Assembly (NCBI GenBank): GCA_963803545.1
Contig: CAWDMX010000001.1
Span: forward strand, 62,001-126,000
From: Legionella_C sp963803545
GTDB lineage: Bacteria; Pseudomonadota; Gammaproteobacteria; Legionellales; Legionellaceae
Direction of reading: 5' to 3'
Length of the DNA: 64,000 nucleotides
Numbering within the stretch: the first letter of the stretch is position 1; each line of letters begins with the position of its first letter. The notes under the pieces are model-generated. The model made no database searches, was not told where the DNA came from, and worked only from the letters and a program-made list of their open reading frames with translations. Below are positions 26,041 through 34,191 of the stretch, in pieces. The position numbers and the translations under genes are program-made.

Positions 26041-27342
26041 ATGGGATTTACCAAACTCGGCTTAATCGAGCCACTTGTGAACGCTGTTATAAAAAAAGGA
26101 TACAGCACGCCCTCCCCAATACAATTACAAGCCATCCCCGCGGTTTTACAAGGGGGTGATGTGCTTGCATCCGCGCAAACTGGAACGGGAAAAACCGCGA
26201 GTTTTGTGCTGCCAATTTTACAGTTAGCCAGTACCAAACCGGCGATTAAGAGCAACAAAGTACGCGTGTTAATATTAACGCCAACCCGCGAATTAGCCGC
26301 GCAAGTTTTTGATAGCATTAACGAATACGGATGTAATTTGACCGTTCGCAGCGCGGTAGTTTTTGGTGGTGTTAAAATTAACCCTCAAATGATGCGCTTA
26401 CGGGGCGGTGTAGATATCCTTGTCGCGACTCCTGGGCGTTTGATGGATTTGTACAATCAACGTGCGGTACAGTTTGATTCGATTGATACACTGGTATTGG
26501 ATGAAGCCGATCGTATGTTGGACATGGGTTTTGTTCATGAAATTAAGCGTATTATCCGATTGCTACCTCGTCAACGTCAAAATTTGTTGTTTTCTGCTAC
26601 TTTTTCAGAAGAAATTCGCACGCTGGTTAAAAGCATTTTACACAACCCTACAGAAATTGACGTGGCCCCACGAAATACTGCGGCTACCGCTATTAAGCAA
26701 TTGGTTCACCCAGTAGATAAAGGGCGCAAAACCGACCTGCTCAGCCATTTAATTCATTCAAAGAAATGGGGACAGACCCTTGTTTTTGCCCGCACCAAAC
26801 ACGGTGCCAATCGGTTGGTTAAAGAATTAGCGGAGGCGCAAATTCATGCCGCAGCTATTCACGGTAATAAATCGCAGTTGCAGCGCACCAAAGCCCTGCG
26901 TGAGTTTAAATCCGGCGAAGTGCATGTTTTAGTTGCGACCGATATTGCCGCTCGCGGTATTGATATTGAGGAACTGCCTTTTGTGGTTAATTATGATTTA
27001 CCCCAGGTTCCTGAAGATTACGTACATCGTATTGGTAGAACCGGAAGAGCCGGAGCTACTGGATTGGCGGTATCCCTTGTCAGCGCTGACGAGTTCAGTC
27101 AGTTGAGTGCTATTGAAAAGCTTATCAAACGTAAAATTGAACGCGAATTAGTTGATGACTTTGAGCCTTCGCATTCGCTGCCTAGAATGGACAAAAACGG
27201 AGCTAAAAAACCCTCTTCTTTTAGAAATAAAGGCCCTTCCACCAGTGGTAATAAAAATAGTTCTCCAAATTACTCAAAAGGTCGGGGGACGAATACGTCA
27301 AAACCGGTGGCTAAATCACCTAGAAAAAAAACAACCGCCTAA
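26041..27342 (+). CDS. rhlE: DEAD-box ATP-dependent RNA helicase RhlE
   Basis: A 433-residue RNA helicase. The motifs are complete: Q motif PIQLQAIP, motif I SAQTGTGKTASF, Ia PTRELAAQV, II DEADRMLDMGF, III SATFS, IV LVFARTK, V ATDIAARGID and VI HRIGRTGRAG. The basic, serine/asparagine-rich tail (from about residue 375) and the overall sequence fit RhlE, which acts in rRNA maturation, ribosome assembly or RNA decay. AAGGA lies before the ATG. No operon partner is seen. Confidence 0.9.
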   Translation: MGFTKLGLIEPLVNAVIKKGYSTPSPIQLQAIPAVLQGGDVLASAQTGTGKTASFVLPILQLASTKPAIKSNKVRVLILTPTRELAAQVFDSINEYGCNLTVRSAVVFGGVKINPQMMRLRGGVDILVATPGRLMDLYNQRAVQFDSIDTLVLDEADRMLDMGFVHEIKRIIRLLPRQRQNLLFSATFSEEIRTLVKSILHNPTEIDVAPRNTAATAIKQLVHPVDKGRKTDLLSHLIHSKKWGQTLVFARTKHGANRLVKELAEAQIHAAAIHGNKSQLQRTKALREFKSGEVHVLVATDIAARGIDIEELPFVVNYDLPQVPEDYVHRIGRTGRAGATGLAVSLVSADEFSQLSAIEKLIKRKIERELVDDFEPSHSLPRMDKNGAKKPSSFRNKGPSTSGNKNSSPNYSKGRGTNTSKPVAKSPRKKTTA

Positions 27343-27458
27343 TTTTACGCCCTCCTTAGTTCGCACAGCCTTACGTAAAGAGGGGAAACCAATGGTTGTT
27401 GTTGCGTTTCGGTCGACGTCAAAATGGTGACTTAAAACAACCTCTACCGCTTAAGGAA

Positions 27459-28421
27459 CTAGTCCTCTTGGTTCGCGTTATTTTTCTTGTGCGCATACAT
27501 GGCTGCATCGGCATCACCCATCATCCTTTCCAGGTTGCCATGCCGTGCAGCGTTATACTCAACACAGCCAAAACTAAAAACAGTTCTGTAATTATCCTGC
27601 GTCTTTATTAGCAACGCTTCCGCTAGACTTTCAGTAGATAACGATATTACCTCGGCGGAAACCCCAACCGAGAGGATACAAAATTCATCGCCACCTAAGC
27701 GAGAAATAATATCCGCACTTTGAAAATTTTCTTGCAAGCTTAGAGCAAAATTTTGAAGAACTAGATCGCCCTCACTGTGTCCAAAATTATCGTTTATGTC
27801 TTTAAATTTATTCAAATCAAAAAAAGACAATGTGAAAGCGATATTTTCCCGGTGGCAGTATTCAAAAATAGGATTTGCAATAGATAAAAACCCACGTCTG
27901 TTATATAAGCCTGTGAGTTCATCGGTTGTCGAAAGGAGAAGGGCTTCAAGCTCAGCCACAACCGTATTGGCAAGATCGCGCATAATTGCTAATTCTGCTT
28001 TTTTAAAGACTCTTTTTTTACGGTCAATTAAACATAAAGTTCCGACATTATACTTATTATTTATTTTTAGCGGACAACCTAAGTAAAATTTAATGAAGGG
28101 GTTTTGGGTTACCAATGGATTATCTATAAAACGAACATCTTCGGCGGTGTTTTCAACTATCATTATTTCATCCGACAAGATAGCGTGTGCGCAAAAAGCG
28201 CTGTCACGAGAGGTTTCGTCCGATTCTAAACCTTGATTAGATTTAAACCACTGACGGTCACTATCAATCAAACTCACCAAAGCAATTGGCACATCAAATA
28301 ATCTTTGTGCAATCCGCGTTATCCTATCAAATCGCTCTTCAGGCTCTGTGTCTAAAATATTCAATCGCTGCAAAGCTTTGATACGCTGTTGTTCATTACT
28401 AGGTTTGGCCGCACGCTCCAT
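27459..28421 (-). CDS. GAF-GGDEF diguanylate cyclase
   Basis: A 320-residue cytosolic signalling protein. Residues about 20-160 form a GAF domain (FDVPIALVSLID, DRQWFKS), and residues about 165-315 a GGDEF domain with DELTGLYNRRG, FDLNKFKDIND and the intact catalytic GGDEF at 243-247. It should make cyclic di-GMP from GTP under control of a ligand bound by GAF. The inhibitory I-site position, normally RxxD, reads QSAD at 234-237, so product inhibition at this site is probably lost. GGGAG precedes the ATG by five bases. It is monocistronic, with fis upstream on the same strand. Confidence 0.9.
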   Translation of the reverse strand: MERAAKPSNEQQRIKALQRLNILDTEPEERFDRITRIAQRLFDVPIALVSLIDSDRQWFKSNQGLESDETSRDSAFCAHAILSDEIMIVENTAEDVRFIDNPLVTQNPFIKFYLGCPLKINNKYNVGTLCLIDRKKRVFKKAELAIMRDLANTVVAELEALLLSTTDELTGLYNRRGFLSIANPIFEYCHRENIAFTLSFFDLNKFKDINDNFGHSEGDLVLQNFALSLQENFQSADIISRLGGDEFCILSVGVSAEVISLSTESLAEALLIKTQDNYRTVFSFGCVEYNAARHGNLERMMGDADAAMYAHKKNNANQED

Positions 28422-28520
28422 GACAACTCCCTAAAAAAGTTTTCTTATTAGTGGAACCTCTGTGGATCAACCCGTATTTTTAGAATAGTAACTGTTTGGT
28501 CGTACAATAACTCAGTTGAG

Positions 28521-28550
28521 CGAAACAGAGGGAATGGCTCCTCCGTTTCG
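28521..28550. terminator. Hairpin downstream of fis
   Basis: An 11-bp inverted repeat with one mismatch (CGAAACAGAGG / CCTCCGTTTCG) and an 8-base loop. The T-rich side (TTTATTTATT) is on the plus strand. On the minus strand, where fis ends at 28585, there is no T tract. It may still limit read-through from fis to the GGDEF gene. Confidence 0.45.
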
Positions 28551-28584
28551 TTTATTTATTGCGTGTTCACCAGAAATATTGATT

Positions 28585-28866
28585 TTAGTCACGAGCACCT
28601 ACGTATTTATCATCAAAATATTGGCGAAGCTTTGTGCGCAAGGTTCCACGGCTAATTCCCAGCATCAATGCCGCACGGGATTGATTGTATTTACAGTGTT
28701 CCATTACTGCTTTAAACAAAGGTGTTTCTATTTCTTCCATAACTAGACGATACAACTCTACCGAATCGAAATCTTTCAATTCAGTAAAATACCGCTGCAC
28801 GGACTGAGTGACGTTGTTGGCTAAAGATGACGATGATGCTTCAGCCTCGTTCATTAACATACTCAC
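28585..28866 (-). CDS. fis: Fis-family nucleoid-associated DNA-binding protein
   Basis: A 93-residue protein with the Fis architecture: a flexible N-terminus, a dimerisation helix pair (DSVELYRLVMEEIETPLFKAVM), and a C-terminal helix-turn-helix with NQSRAALMLGISRGTLRTKL. Fis proteins bend DNA and regulate growth-phase genes. In Legionella several Fis paralogs regulate effector genes. It starts at GTG with GAGGAG six bases upstream. It is not next to dusB, the usual partner, so it may be a paralog. A remarkable palindrome lies upstream at 28899-28952. Confidence 0.88.
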   Translation of the reverse strand: MSMLMNEAEASSSSLANNVTQSVQRYFTELKDFDSVELYRLVMEEIETPLFKAVMEHCKYNQSRAALMLGISRGTLRTKLRQYFDDKYVGARD

Positions 28867-28898
28867 AGATTGCTCCTCTTGTAGATTAAATAACTAGT

Positions 28899-28952
28899 CC
28901 TTAATCCTTAAAACAAGTACACGTCTGTCAATACTTGTTCTAAGGATTAAGG
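28899..28952 (-). promoter_or_regulatory. Near-perfect 21-bp inverted repeat upstream of fis with TTGACA in the loop
   Basis: Arms 28899-28919 and 28932-28952 are inverted copies of 21 bases with a single mismatch, separated by 12 bases. On the minus strand the loop contains TTGACA, a consensus -35 hexamer, followed at promoter distance only by weak -10 candidates (around TAAGGA). It lies 33 bases before the fis start and 12 bases after the DUF945 stop. It could be an operator for a dimeric regulator at the fis promoter, or a DUF945 terminator, though no T tract follows on either strand. Confidence 0.6.
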
Positions 28953-28964
28953 GGCGTAGTTAAA

Positions 28965-30446
28965 TTAGAATTTGGTCATTGCTGAATCAAACGGCTTACC
29001 ATTCACTAATAATTTACCGTGACTGACGCTTAGATGGATAGATAATTTATCACCCTCGTTAACTACCAAACCATTTTGAACCATCGTATTTAATTGCATC
29101 TGCGTTCTAGTGTTTGCGTCTTTCGCCATAGCATCGCTAAGCACAGGGATGGATACAGGAGTTATCGTGGTTGTTGGGGCAGTAGTAGTTTCCGGTAAAG
29201 CACTGTTGGCCACGACGGCTGCCGCGGCTTGTTCTTTAACCACTTTTTGCGAATTCGACTCGTTTAAAATTTCCCGAACAATTTTTGCAGGCACGGTTAA
29301 ACGTGCATCGCCTTCCACTTTTTGAATAAGCTCAAAAGGATTATTGCTTTCATTTTTTGGTAAACTTAACTCTAGTTTTCCATCAATCGAACCTTGAGGC
29401 ATCTCTAAACGAAGCTCCGAAACTTCAATTTTTGCGCCTTTACTGAGTAATTTAGGGACATCTGGTAAAACCGCTAGTAATGCCTGTTGCTTTTCCAGTA
29501 CCGTCCCCTGCTGAGCTTGGGCGGCCTGCTGGTTAATATGCGCCAATACGGCTGCGTCTAAATTGACGACTGAAATGGCTACTTTGCCAGGACCGTAAGA
29601 TTTACCATCTGCAAACACCTTATCGATGGAAAGTTTTAGATGCGAATCAAAAAGCCCATTATCAATATCACTATCGCTTTCCATGTTAAGGTTGCTTAAT
29701 TCAAACACTTTTTTCTCAGCGTGATTTATTGCAACCGAGGGTATAGATACATTGGCATAACCTAAATATAAGCCGTTGTTTGTCTTATGTAATTTATAAT
29801 TGCTGCTTATTGTACCGATCGTCGCATTGGTCAAATCTTTAGTAATTTGGGCGCCTTGCAGTTCAAAACTTCCATTAATTTTATCGGCGTTTTTAGTCAC
29901 CGTTGTTTCGCTCGTCATACCCAACCAATTCAGCTGGCCACCTTGCTTTCGCGCTAATTTAAAACTAGGCAGTTTTAATTCGATAGTGCTTTTATTAAGG
30001 TAGTTCACTAACACGTCTAAGCTTAAAGCAGGCTTAGTGGAGTCTGCGGTAAAGGTATTAGCAAATTGCGCATTAAATTTATTGGGCAAGGGCAAATTGG
30101 TTTGCGCATATCCCAAACCAAATTTAATTGATTTATTAACAAACATTACCGGCCCGTGATAAATGACTACAGGTATGGTCATTTCTAAATTTTGCGCCGC
30201 AATAACCTCCGTTTCACCATCGGTTGTTTTCATTACGCGTTGAGGAATGTGGGCTTGCCACTCAATAGTTGCGGTCGACGTAAACCAGCCTCTATCGTAG
30301 TTTAAAATTTTAACCATAACGCTGTTGGACGCATTAACAACGTTCAGGTTTTCTTTTAGGGTTCGTTTAGTCACAACACCCATACCAAAATAGCTACCTA
30401 ATATAATAGCCGCGGCAATTCCTGTTAATCCAACAACCTTTTTCAT
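28965..30446 (-). CDS. DUF945 (YdgA-family) protein
   Basis: A 493-residue protein of the DUF945/YdgA family. It has an N-terminal membrane anchor (VVGLTGIAAAIILGSYFGMG) followed by a long, beta-rich, AsmA-like periplasmic region. Typical is the early segment with NYDRGWFTSTATIEW and the repeated strand patterns afterwards. A threonine/proline-rich linker (TTTAPTTTITPVSIPV) precedes the last 50 residues. Function in the family is unknown. An envelope role is inferred. The ATG at 30446 is favoured because GGAG lies six bases before it. The frame is open to a TTG at 30458. Confidence 0.8.
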   Translation of the reverse strand: MKKVVGLTGIAAAIILGSYFGMGVVTKRTLKENLNVVNASNSVMVKILNYDRGWFTSTATIEWQAHIPQRVMKTTDGETEVIAAQNLEMTIPVVIYHGPVMFVNKSIKFGLGYAQTNLPLPNKFNAQFANTFTADSTKPALSLDVLVNYLNKSTIELKLPSFKLARKQGGQLNWLGMTSETTVTKNADKINGSFELQGAQITKDLTNATIGTISSNYKLHKTNNGLYLGYANVSIPSVAINHAEKKVFELSNLNMESDSDIDNGLFDSHLKLSIDKVFADGKSYGPGKVAISVVNLDAAVLAHINQQAAQAQQGTVLEKQQALLAVLPDVPKLLSKGAKIEVSELRLEMPQGSIDGKLELSLPKNESNNPFELIQKVEGDARLTVPAKIVREILNESNSQKVVKEQAAAAVVANSALPETTTAPTTTITPVSIPVLSDAMAKDANTRTQMQLNTMVQNGLVVNEGDKLSIHLSVSHGKLLVNGKPFDSAMTKF

Positions 30447-30915
30447 CATTTTCTCCAACGTTGAGCAGATTTAATTTATAATTTTATAAATTAGTTTATT
30501 TGCACCAATTCTTTATGCGGTTTTGTAAATAAAGCATTTATATGCTGTAAGTTTTCCCATTTGCCAAAATAAACAAGTTTAGACAACTCATTCTGATCTA
30601 GCAAACATTATTCTGTAGACGGCAAGATTAATTTTACAATAGGTTGTGCCACTGTTAGATTTCTTTTCCAAAATACTTTTATTTGCACGGCTGCCAATCA
30701 CTTCTTTTTCTTATTGGTTGCAATTTAGAAACCGCCGTTTAGCACTCAAAATTATTAGAGGAAGCAGTCGTAGATATTGGATTTAGAAAAGCAAGATTTT
30801 TCGAACAGGTAGCATTTTGCCAATCGGCGTCACAAGCGCGCTTAAGACATTTTTTCAAAAATTCTTTGATAATTTGGACTAACATTTCAACTGCTCGTTC
30901 TTGCAAAGAGCCCAC
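30447..30915. other. Intergenic region between DUF945 gene and MFS carrier
   Basis: About 470 AT-rich bases. The only frame worth noting is a 48-codon minus-strand ORF at 30739-30885. The DUF945 promoter should lie near 30460-30600 but was not clearly identified. No RNA gene or long repeat was seen. Confidence 0.4.
30739..30885 (-). CDS. Possible 48-residue cysteine-containing peptide
   Basis: ATG at 30885 to TAA at 30739, starting 30 bases downstream of the MFS gene on the same strand. The N-terminus could form an amphipathic basic helix (MLVQIIKEFLKKCLKRAC). Four cysteines (13, 18, 27 and 48) are present. There is no good ribosome site and no recognised homolog, so it may be chance. Confidence 0.2.
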   Translation of the reverse strand: MLVQIIKEFLKKCLKRACDADWQNATCSKNLAFLNPISTTASSNNFEC

Positions 30916-32214
30916 TCAATGGTAGGTCTTTTTAAGTGGCTGATGCGCAGGCTTGCAATAGGTTTCTTTCACAGCGAACGCCAAAGCCAAAGCAATTAAC
31001 GAGCATATTGGTAATATTCGTAAGCCTGCTTGAAAGTCTGGTAGTAATAGTTGTTCAACATTATAAGCGCGTGAACCCGCTGCTAAATCAACCAAATACC
31101 CTACTAGCGGTTGCATAATAGCACCGACAAAAATAGAAATCATGTTAGTAAAGGCAATAGAGGTGCCAACTACGGCTTTTTCTTGAATTTCTGTAGAAAC
31201 GGCATAGGCAATAGCCACACCGGTATTAGTAAATCCAAAAACAAAGAAAAGTGCGTAGGCAGAAAATGTACTCATGCTAGGGTAGAAAACGAACAGAGTT
31301 GAAAAAATAAAGCCAAAAAATGCAGAGGCGATCATCAGAGGCTTACGACGCCCCATTTTATCAGACAACCATCCTGAAAAAGGACCGCTTATTCCCCAGC
31401 CTATAAATATTAAACCCGTTGCAAATGCTGCTGAATGGGCACTAAGACCCCGGCCATATTGCAGATAAGCCGGGCCTATCGATTCACCTATTACCGCGGT
31501 GGGTCCAAATAAAAACCCTGCGTATAAAGCATTAAACCACGTCTGCCGATGCGATAAGATAATTTTTAAACTATTAATAATAGAAATTTTTTGCCTATCT
31601 TTAAGATCCTTTCGCTGCGCACCAGGTCTACCCTGAACAAATTGGTATAAGAATCCCGCCAGAGCGATGAATAAGAAAGCTATAATGAGCATGCTGTGTC
31701 GCCAGCCCACGTTTCCAACTAAAAAAGAAATCGGTGCTTCACCCGCCGCGGCCCCAAGCATACCCAACGACTGCGTGAGTCCGGCTAATAAGCCCAGCAT
31801 TGCGGGCGGAAACCACGATGTTGCCAATCGTAGCGTGCAAACAAAAGCAAAAGCTGCGCTAAAGCCTATAAGCATACGACCTACCGAAGCCATAGCTAGA
31901 CCATCGGCCAAACCAAAAACACCGCATCCAAGTGCAGTAATAAGTGACATCACGGTTAATATACCGCGAATACTTAAACGGTCTACTGTTAAGCCTACCG
32001 GAATTTGCATAATAGTGTAGGGTATATAAAATGAGGCCGTGAGAATTCCAAAACCCACTTCATTAATACCAAAATCTATCTGTAAACTGCGGTGCATAAC
32101 ACCCGGCGCCACACGCGCCAAATAATCAGAAAAATAAAAAGTGGCCGCTAAACCCCATACTATCCATGCAAAGGTTAATTGATTGGTGCGGGGAGACTTA
32201 ATAATTTGAGACAC
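30916..32214 (-). CDS. MFS transporter (first of two related copies)
   Basis: A 432-residue major facilitator carrier with about 12 membrane helices. The helix 2-3 region has the MFS motif region (IPVGLTVDRLSIRG), and the second half shows WLSDKMGRRKP, the matching D-x-x-GRRK loop. The C-terminus ends with FAVKETYCKP. It resembles the MFS carriers numerous in Legionella and Coxiella. The substrate cannot be read. Helices 1-4 and the KETY tail resemble the carrier at 61821-63092. It starts at GTG. Confidence 0.85.
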   Translation of the reverse strand: MSQIIKSPRTNQLTFAWIVWGLAATFYFSDYLARVAPGVMHRSLQIDFGINEVGFGILTASFYIPYTIMQIPVGLTVDRLSIRGILTVMSLITALGCGVFGLADGLAMASVGRMLIGFSAAFAFVCTLRLATSWFPPAMLGLLAGLTQSLGMLGAAAGEAPISFLVGNVGWRHSMLIIAFLFIALAGFLYQFVQGRPGAQRKDLKDRQKISIINSLKIILSHRQTWFNALYAGFLFGPTAVIGESIGPAYLQYGRGLSAHSAAFATGLIFIGWGISGPFSGWLSDKMGRRKPLMIASAFFGFIFSTLFVFYPSMSTFSAYALFFVFGFTNTGVAIAYAVSTEIQEKAVVGTSIAFTNMISIFVGAIMQPLVGYLVDLAAGSRAYNVEQLLLPDFQAGLRILPICSLIALALAFAVKETYCKPAHQPLKKTYH

Positions 32215-32541
32215 AGCTATCCTATTTCAGTAATTTTCAGGTTAAAAAAGTACGTTTGGTGGTCTATTTTTTATCCAATACACCTTGGGCAAATTAGTTG
32301 CAAACAGAATTTACCCTATTGAAAACTTCCTGTCTATCAACACGGTAGCATGATTGCAATTTCAATTAGGAGCGCTGCCACCGTAATCTGTTGCTCAAAA
32401 TAAATTATTAGAGCCGCTCTATAAAGAGAGCCTTAACCTATTTGATGAAAATACAGTATACTATTAGGCTTCAATAATGAAGTACCTGCTCCGTTTTACT
32501 ATTTTTACATAAACGGCGCGTACCTTAGTTTACAGGTTTTT
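32215..32541. other. Divergent intergenic region MFS carrier / SseB-like gene
   Basis: About 330 AT-rich bases with no ORF or RNA gene that I can support. A TATACT at 32457-32462 with TTAACC 18 bases upstream is the best plus-strand promoter candidate for the gene at 32542. Confidence 0.4.
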
Positions 32542-32931
32542 ATGAATGCTTTAGATTCAGCAATACACCAGGCGTTGCAATTATCTGGTAGTTCCAGAGA
32601 AGCCAATAAAGCCTATTTAGAATTTATAAAGGCTAATTTCATTGTACCCATTGATAAACAGTCCAAGGAGGACCTCCCGGAGGTTCTTTTTTTACAAGAT
32701 GAGGATCGTGTATTTTTACCGGTGTTCACTGAAAAGAGTTACTTAGACAATTGGGCGCAGCAAATTAGTGAAAGTATTGAGCTGTTACGATTATCGGGTG
32801 TCGATCTTTTAAAAGGGATAGCGGATGATACAACCGTCTGTTTAAATATTGGCAGTTCGCATTACAAAGAGTTTAATCCCGCAGAACTAGCACGTATGCG
32901 CAGTATGGTTATTAAATTGTTTGGTTCCTAA
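32542..32931 (+). CDS. SseB N-terminal domain-like protein
   Basis: A 129-residue soluble protein resembling the SseB N-terminal domain (PF07179-type) alone. Features are the helix with A-Y-L-E-F-I near the start, a strand with VLFLQDEDRVFLPVFTEKSYLDNW, and a final strand/helix with TTVCLNIGSSHYKEFNPAEL. The 'value, then FTS or FTEK, then W' pattern is the hallmark of this domain. The role is unknown in most bacteria. The assignment rests on motif memory and is moderate. It is followed by a strong hairpin. Confidence 0.6.
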   Translation: MNALDSAIHQALQLSGSSREANKAYLEFIKANFIVPIDKQSKEDLPEVLFLQDEDRVFLPVFTEKSYLDNWAQQISESIELLRLSGVDLLKGIADDTTVCLNIGSSHYKEFNPAELARMRSMVIKLFGS

Positions 32932-32938
32932 CCGAGTG

Positions 32939-32976
32939 GTTAATAACCCATTTTTCGGAGAAAACGGGTTATTAAC
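32939..32976. terminator. Bidirectional hairpin terminator
   Basis: A perfect 11-bp inverted repeat (GTTAATAACCC / GGGTTATTAAC), with a further inner TTTTC/GAAAA pairing, between two convergent genes. It probably ends both transcripts. Confidence 0.65.
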
Positions 32977-32983
32977 GGCGTAT

Positions 32984-33349
32984 TTACGCCACCAACTCCA
33001 GCACTTGATAGCCTACAAACGCTGTGGCCGCTAACGCACTTGTTATTTTTAAAAAATTAATAAAAAAACTGTGCCCTAAATAGTAGTAATAGTCGTTAGC
33101 CGCTGGCTTTTCGACAATTACATCCGCGTCTTTTTCAAGGGGTGCTACCAATGGTGCTTCATTGTACAATCCAGCCCACCAGCCTTCCTGCCACTGCTCA
33201 AATGCTGCGCTGCATTCAGAATAGGGATTTAACTCTTCCCCAAGCTCTTGTTGGGCGGCTTCGTAGCCTTCCAGATAACAATCTTCCAAATCTGGAAAGT
33301 TGATGTTTAATTGTAGCTTTACATAGGGTTCTAGGGTTGTGGTTTCCAT
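32984..33349 (-). CDS. RMF/LetE-like small protein with a C-terminal membrane helix
   Basis: A 121-residue protein. Residues about 23-62 have the pattern YLEGYEAAQ ... NPY ... FEQWQEGWWAGL, resembling ribosome modulation factor and CrpP-like proteins (G-Y-x-A ... N/C-P-Y ... W-x-x-G-W). In Legionella a protein of this kind is called LetE, a transmission-trait enhancer. Unlike RMF it is acidic and continues into a C-terminal hydrophobic helix (FLKITSALAATAFVGYQVLEL), suggesting a membrane tail anchor. The similarity is by eye and the function is an inference. Confidence 0.45.
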   Translation of the reverse strand: METTTLEPYVKLQLNINFPDLEDCYLEGYEAAQQELGEELNPYSECSAAFEQWQEGWWAGLYNEAPLVAPLEKDADVIVEKPAANDYYYYLGHSFFINFLKITSALAATAFVGYQVLELVA

Positions 33350-33542
33350 GGTATTGCCCTCACTTTGGACATAAAAATAGTTGATGTTTAAAAACTTTAT
33401 AGGTTTAATCCATTAACACAGACAAAGCTTCCGTATAAAACATCTAATTCAACAATTTCTTACAATATCGTTTTCTCAACTCATTGGTAATTTAATTAAT
33501 TAGATACTGCTTATCTTGCAAATAATGAGCCAAGATCAATTT

Positions 33543-34187
33543 TTAAGGTGCTAAACGATGAAAAATCCACGATTTATTTTTGCGAAGGTATACAATTCGG
33601 TCATGCAACCGGCTTTCACGACCCTGCCAAAATTCAATTTTTTGCGCACGAACCCGATAACCACCCCAGTAATCAGGACAATCCAAGGGGCGTGATGCAT
33701 GGTCTGCAATCGCTGAAATTTTTTGCTCCAGAATATCGCGGCTGGGTATTATTGTGCTTTGCAGAGAGGCAATAGCGCTTAATTGGCTGGTAATTGGACG
33801 GCTTTGAAAGTACTCAATCGATTCGTTTCGACTGGTCTTCTTAGCAAAACCTTGTATTCGAACTTGCCGATCCAACTCGGGCCAATAGAAATTTAAAGCA
33901 ACAATTGGATTACGCGCTATATCACGCGCTTTATTACTGAGATAATTTGTGAAAAAAACAAACTCGTTGCGCCGAATATCTTTCAGCAAAACCACTCGCG
34001 ACTCGGGAAAGCCGTCTTGATTGATGGTAGACAAAACCATAGCCGTAGGATCTAGACACCCCGTTGCGATAATCTCGTCTAACCAGCGCTTAAATTGATC
34101 GATAGGATTTTTTTCAATATCCGCTTCAGTAAATGCGTCGCGCTGATAGTCGCGACGCAACGCACTAAGAATTAATTTTTTAGCCAT
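33543..34187 (-). CDS. pdxH: Pyridoxamine 5'-phosphate oxidase
   Basis: FMN enzyme (214 residues) that oxidises PNP and PMP to pyridoxal phosphate. It has ESRVVLLKDI, FFTNYLSNKARDI, ALNFYWPELDRQVRIQG, YFQSRP, WGGYRV and the typical end HDRIVY ... RLAP. The ATG at 34187 gives the usual length (218 in E. coli). The frame is open to 34256 inside sucD. It begins four bases after the sucD stop, so it is probably co-transcribed with the TCA genes. Confidence 0.95.
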   Translation of the reverse strand: MAKKLILSALRRDYQRDAFTEADIEKNPIDQFKRWLDEIIATGCLDPTAMVLSTINQDGFPESRVVLLKDIRRNEFVFFTNYLSNKARDIARNPIVALNFYWPELDRQVRIQGFAKKTSRNESIEYFQSRPITSQLSAIASLQSTIIPSRDILEQKISAIADHASRPLDCPDYWGGYRVRAQKIEFWQGRESRLHDRIVYLRKNKSWIFHRLAP

Positions 34188-34191
34188 GCGA

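Noticed and set aside
28521..28550. Hairpin as a plus-strand terminator
   Set aside because: The T tract is on the plus strand but no plus-strand gene lies upstream to be ended, so the entry is kept only as a structure downstream of fis.
30739..30768. Half of a CIRCE element (TTAGCACTC)
   Set aside because: The second half does not match GAGTGCTAA at the required spacing and no heat-shock gene is nearby.
31667..32020. Plus-strand frame of 117 codons
   Set aside because: It is antisense to the membrane-helix part of the MFS gene, whose codon bias produces open antisense frames.
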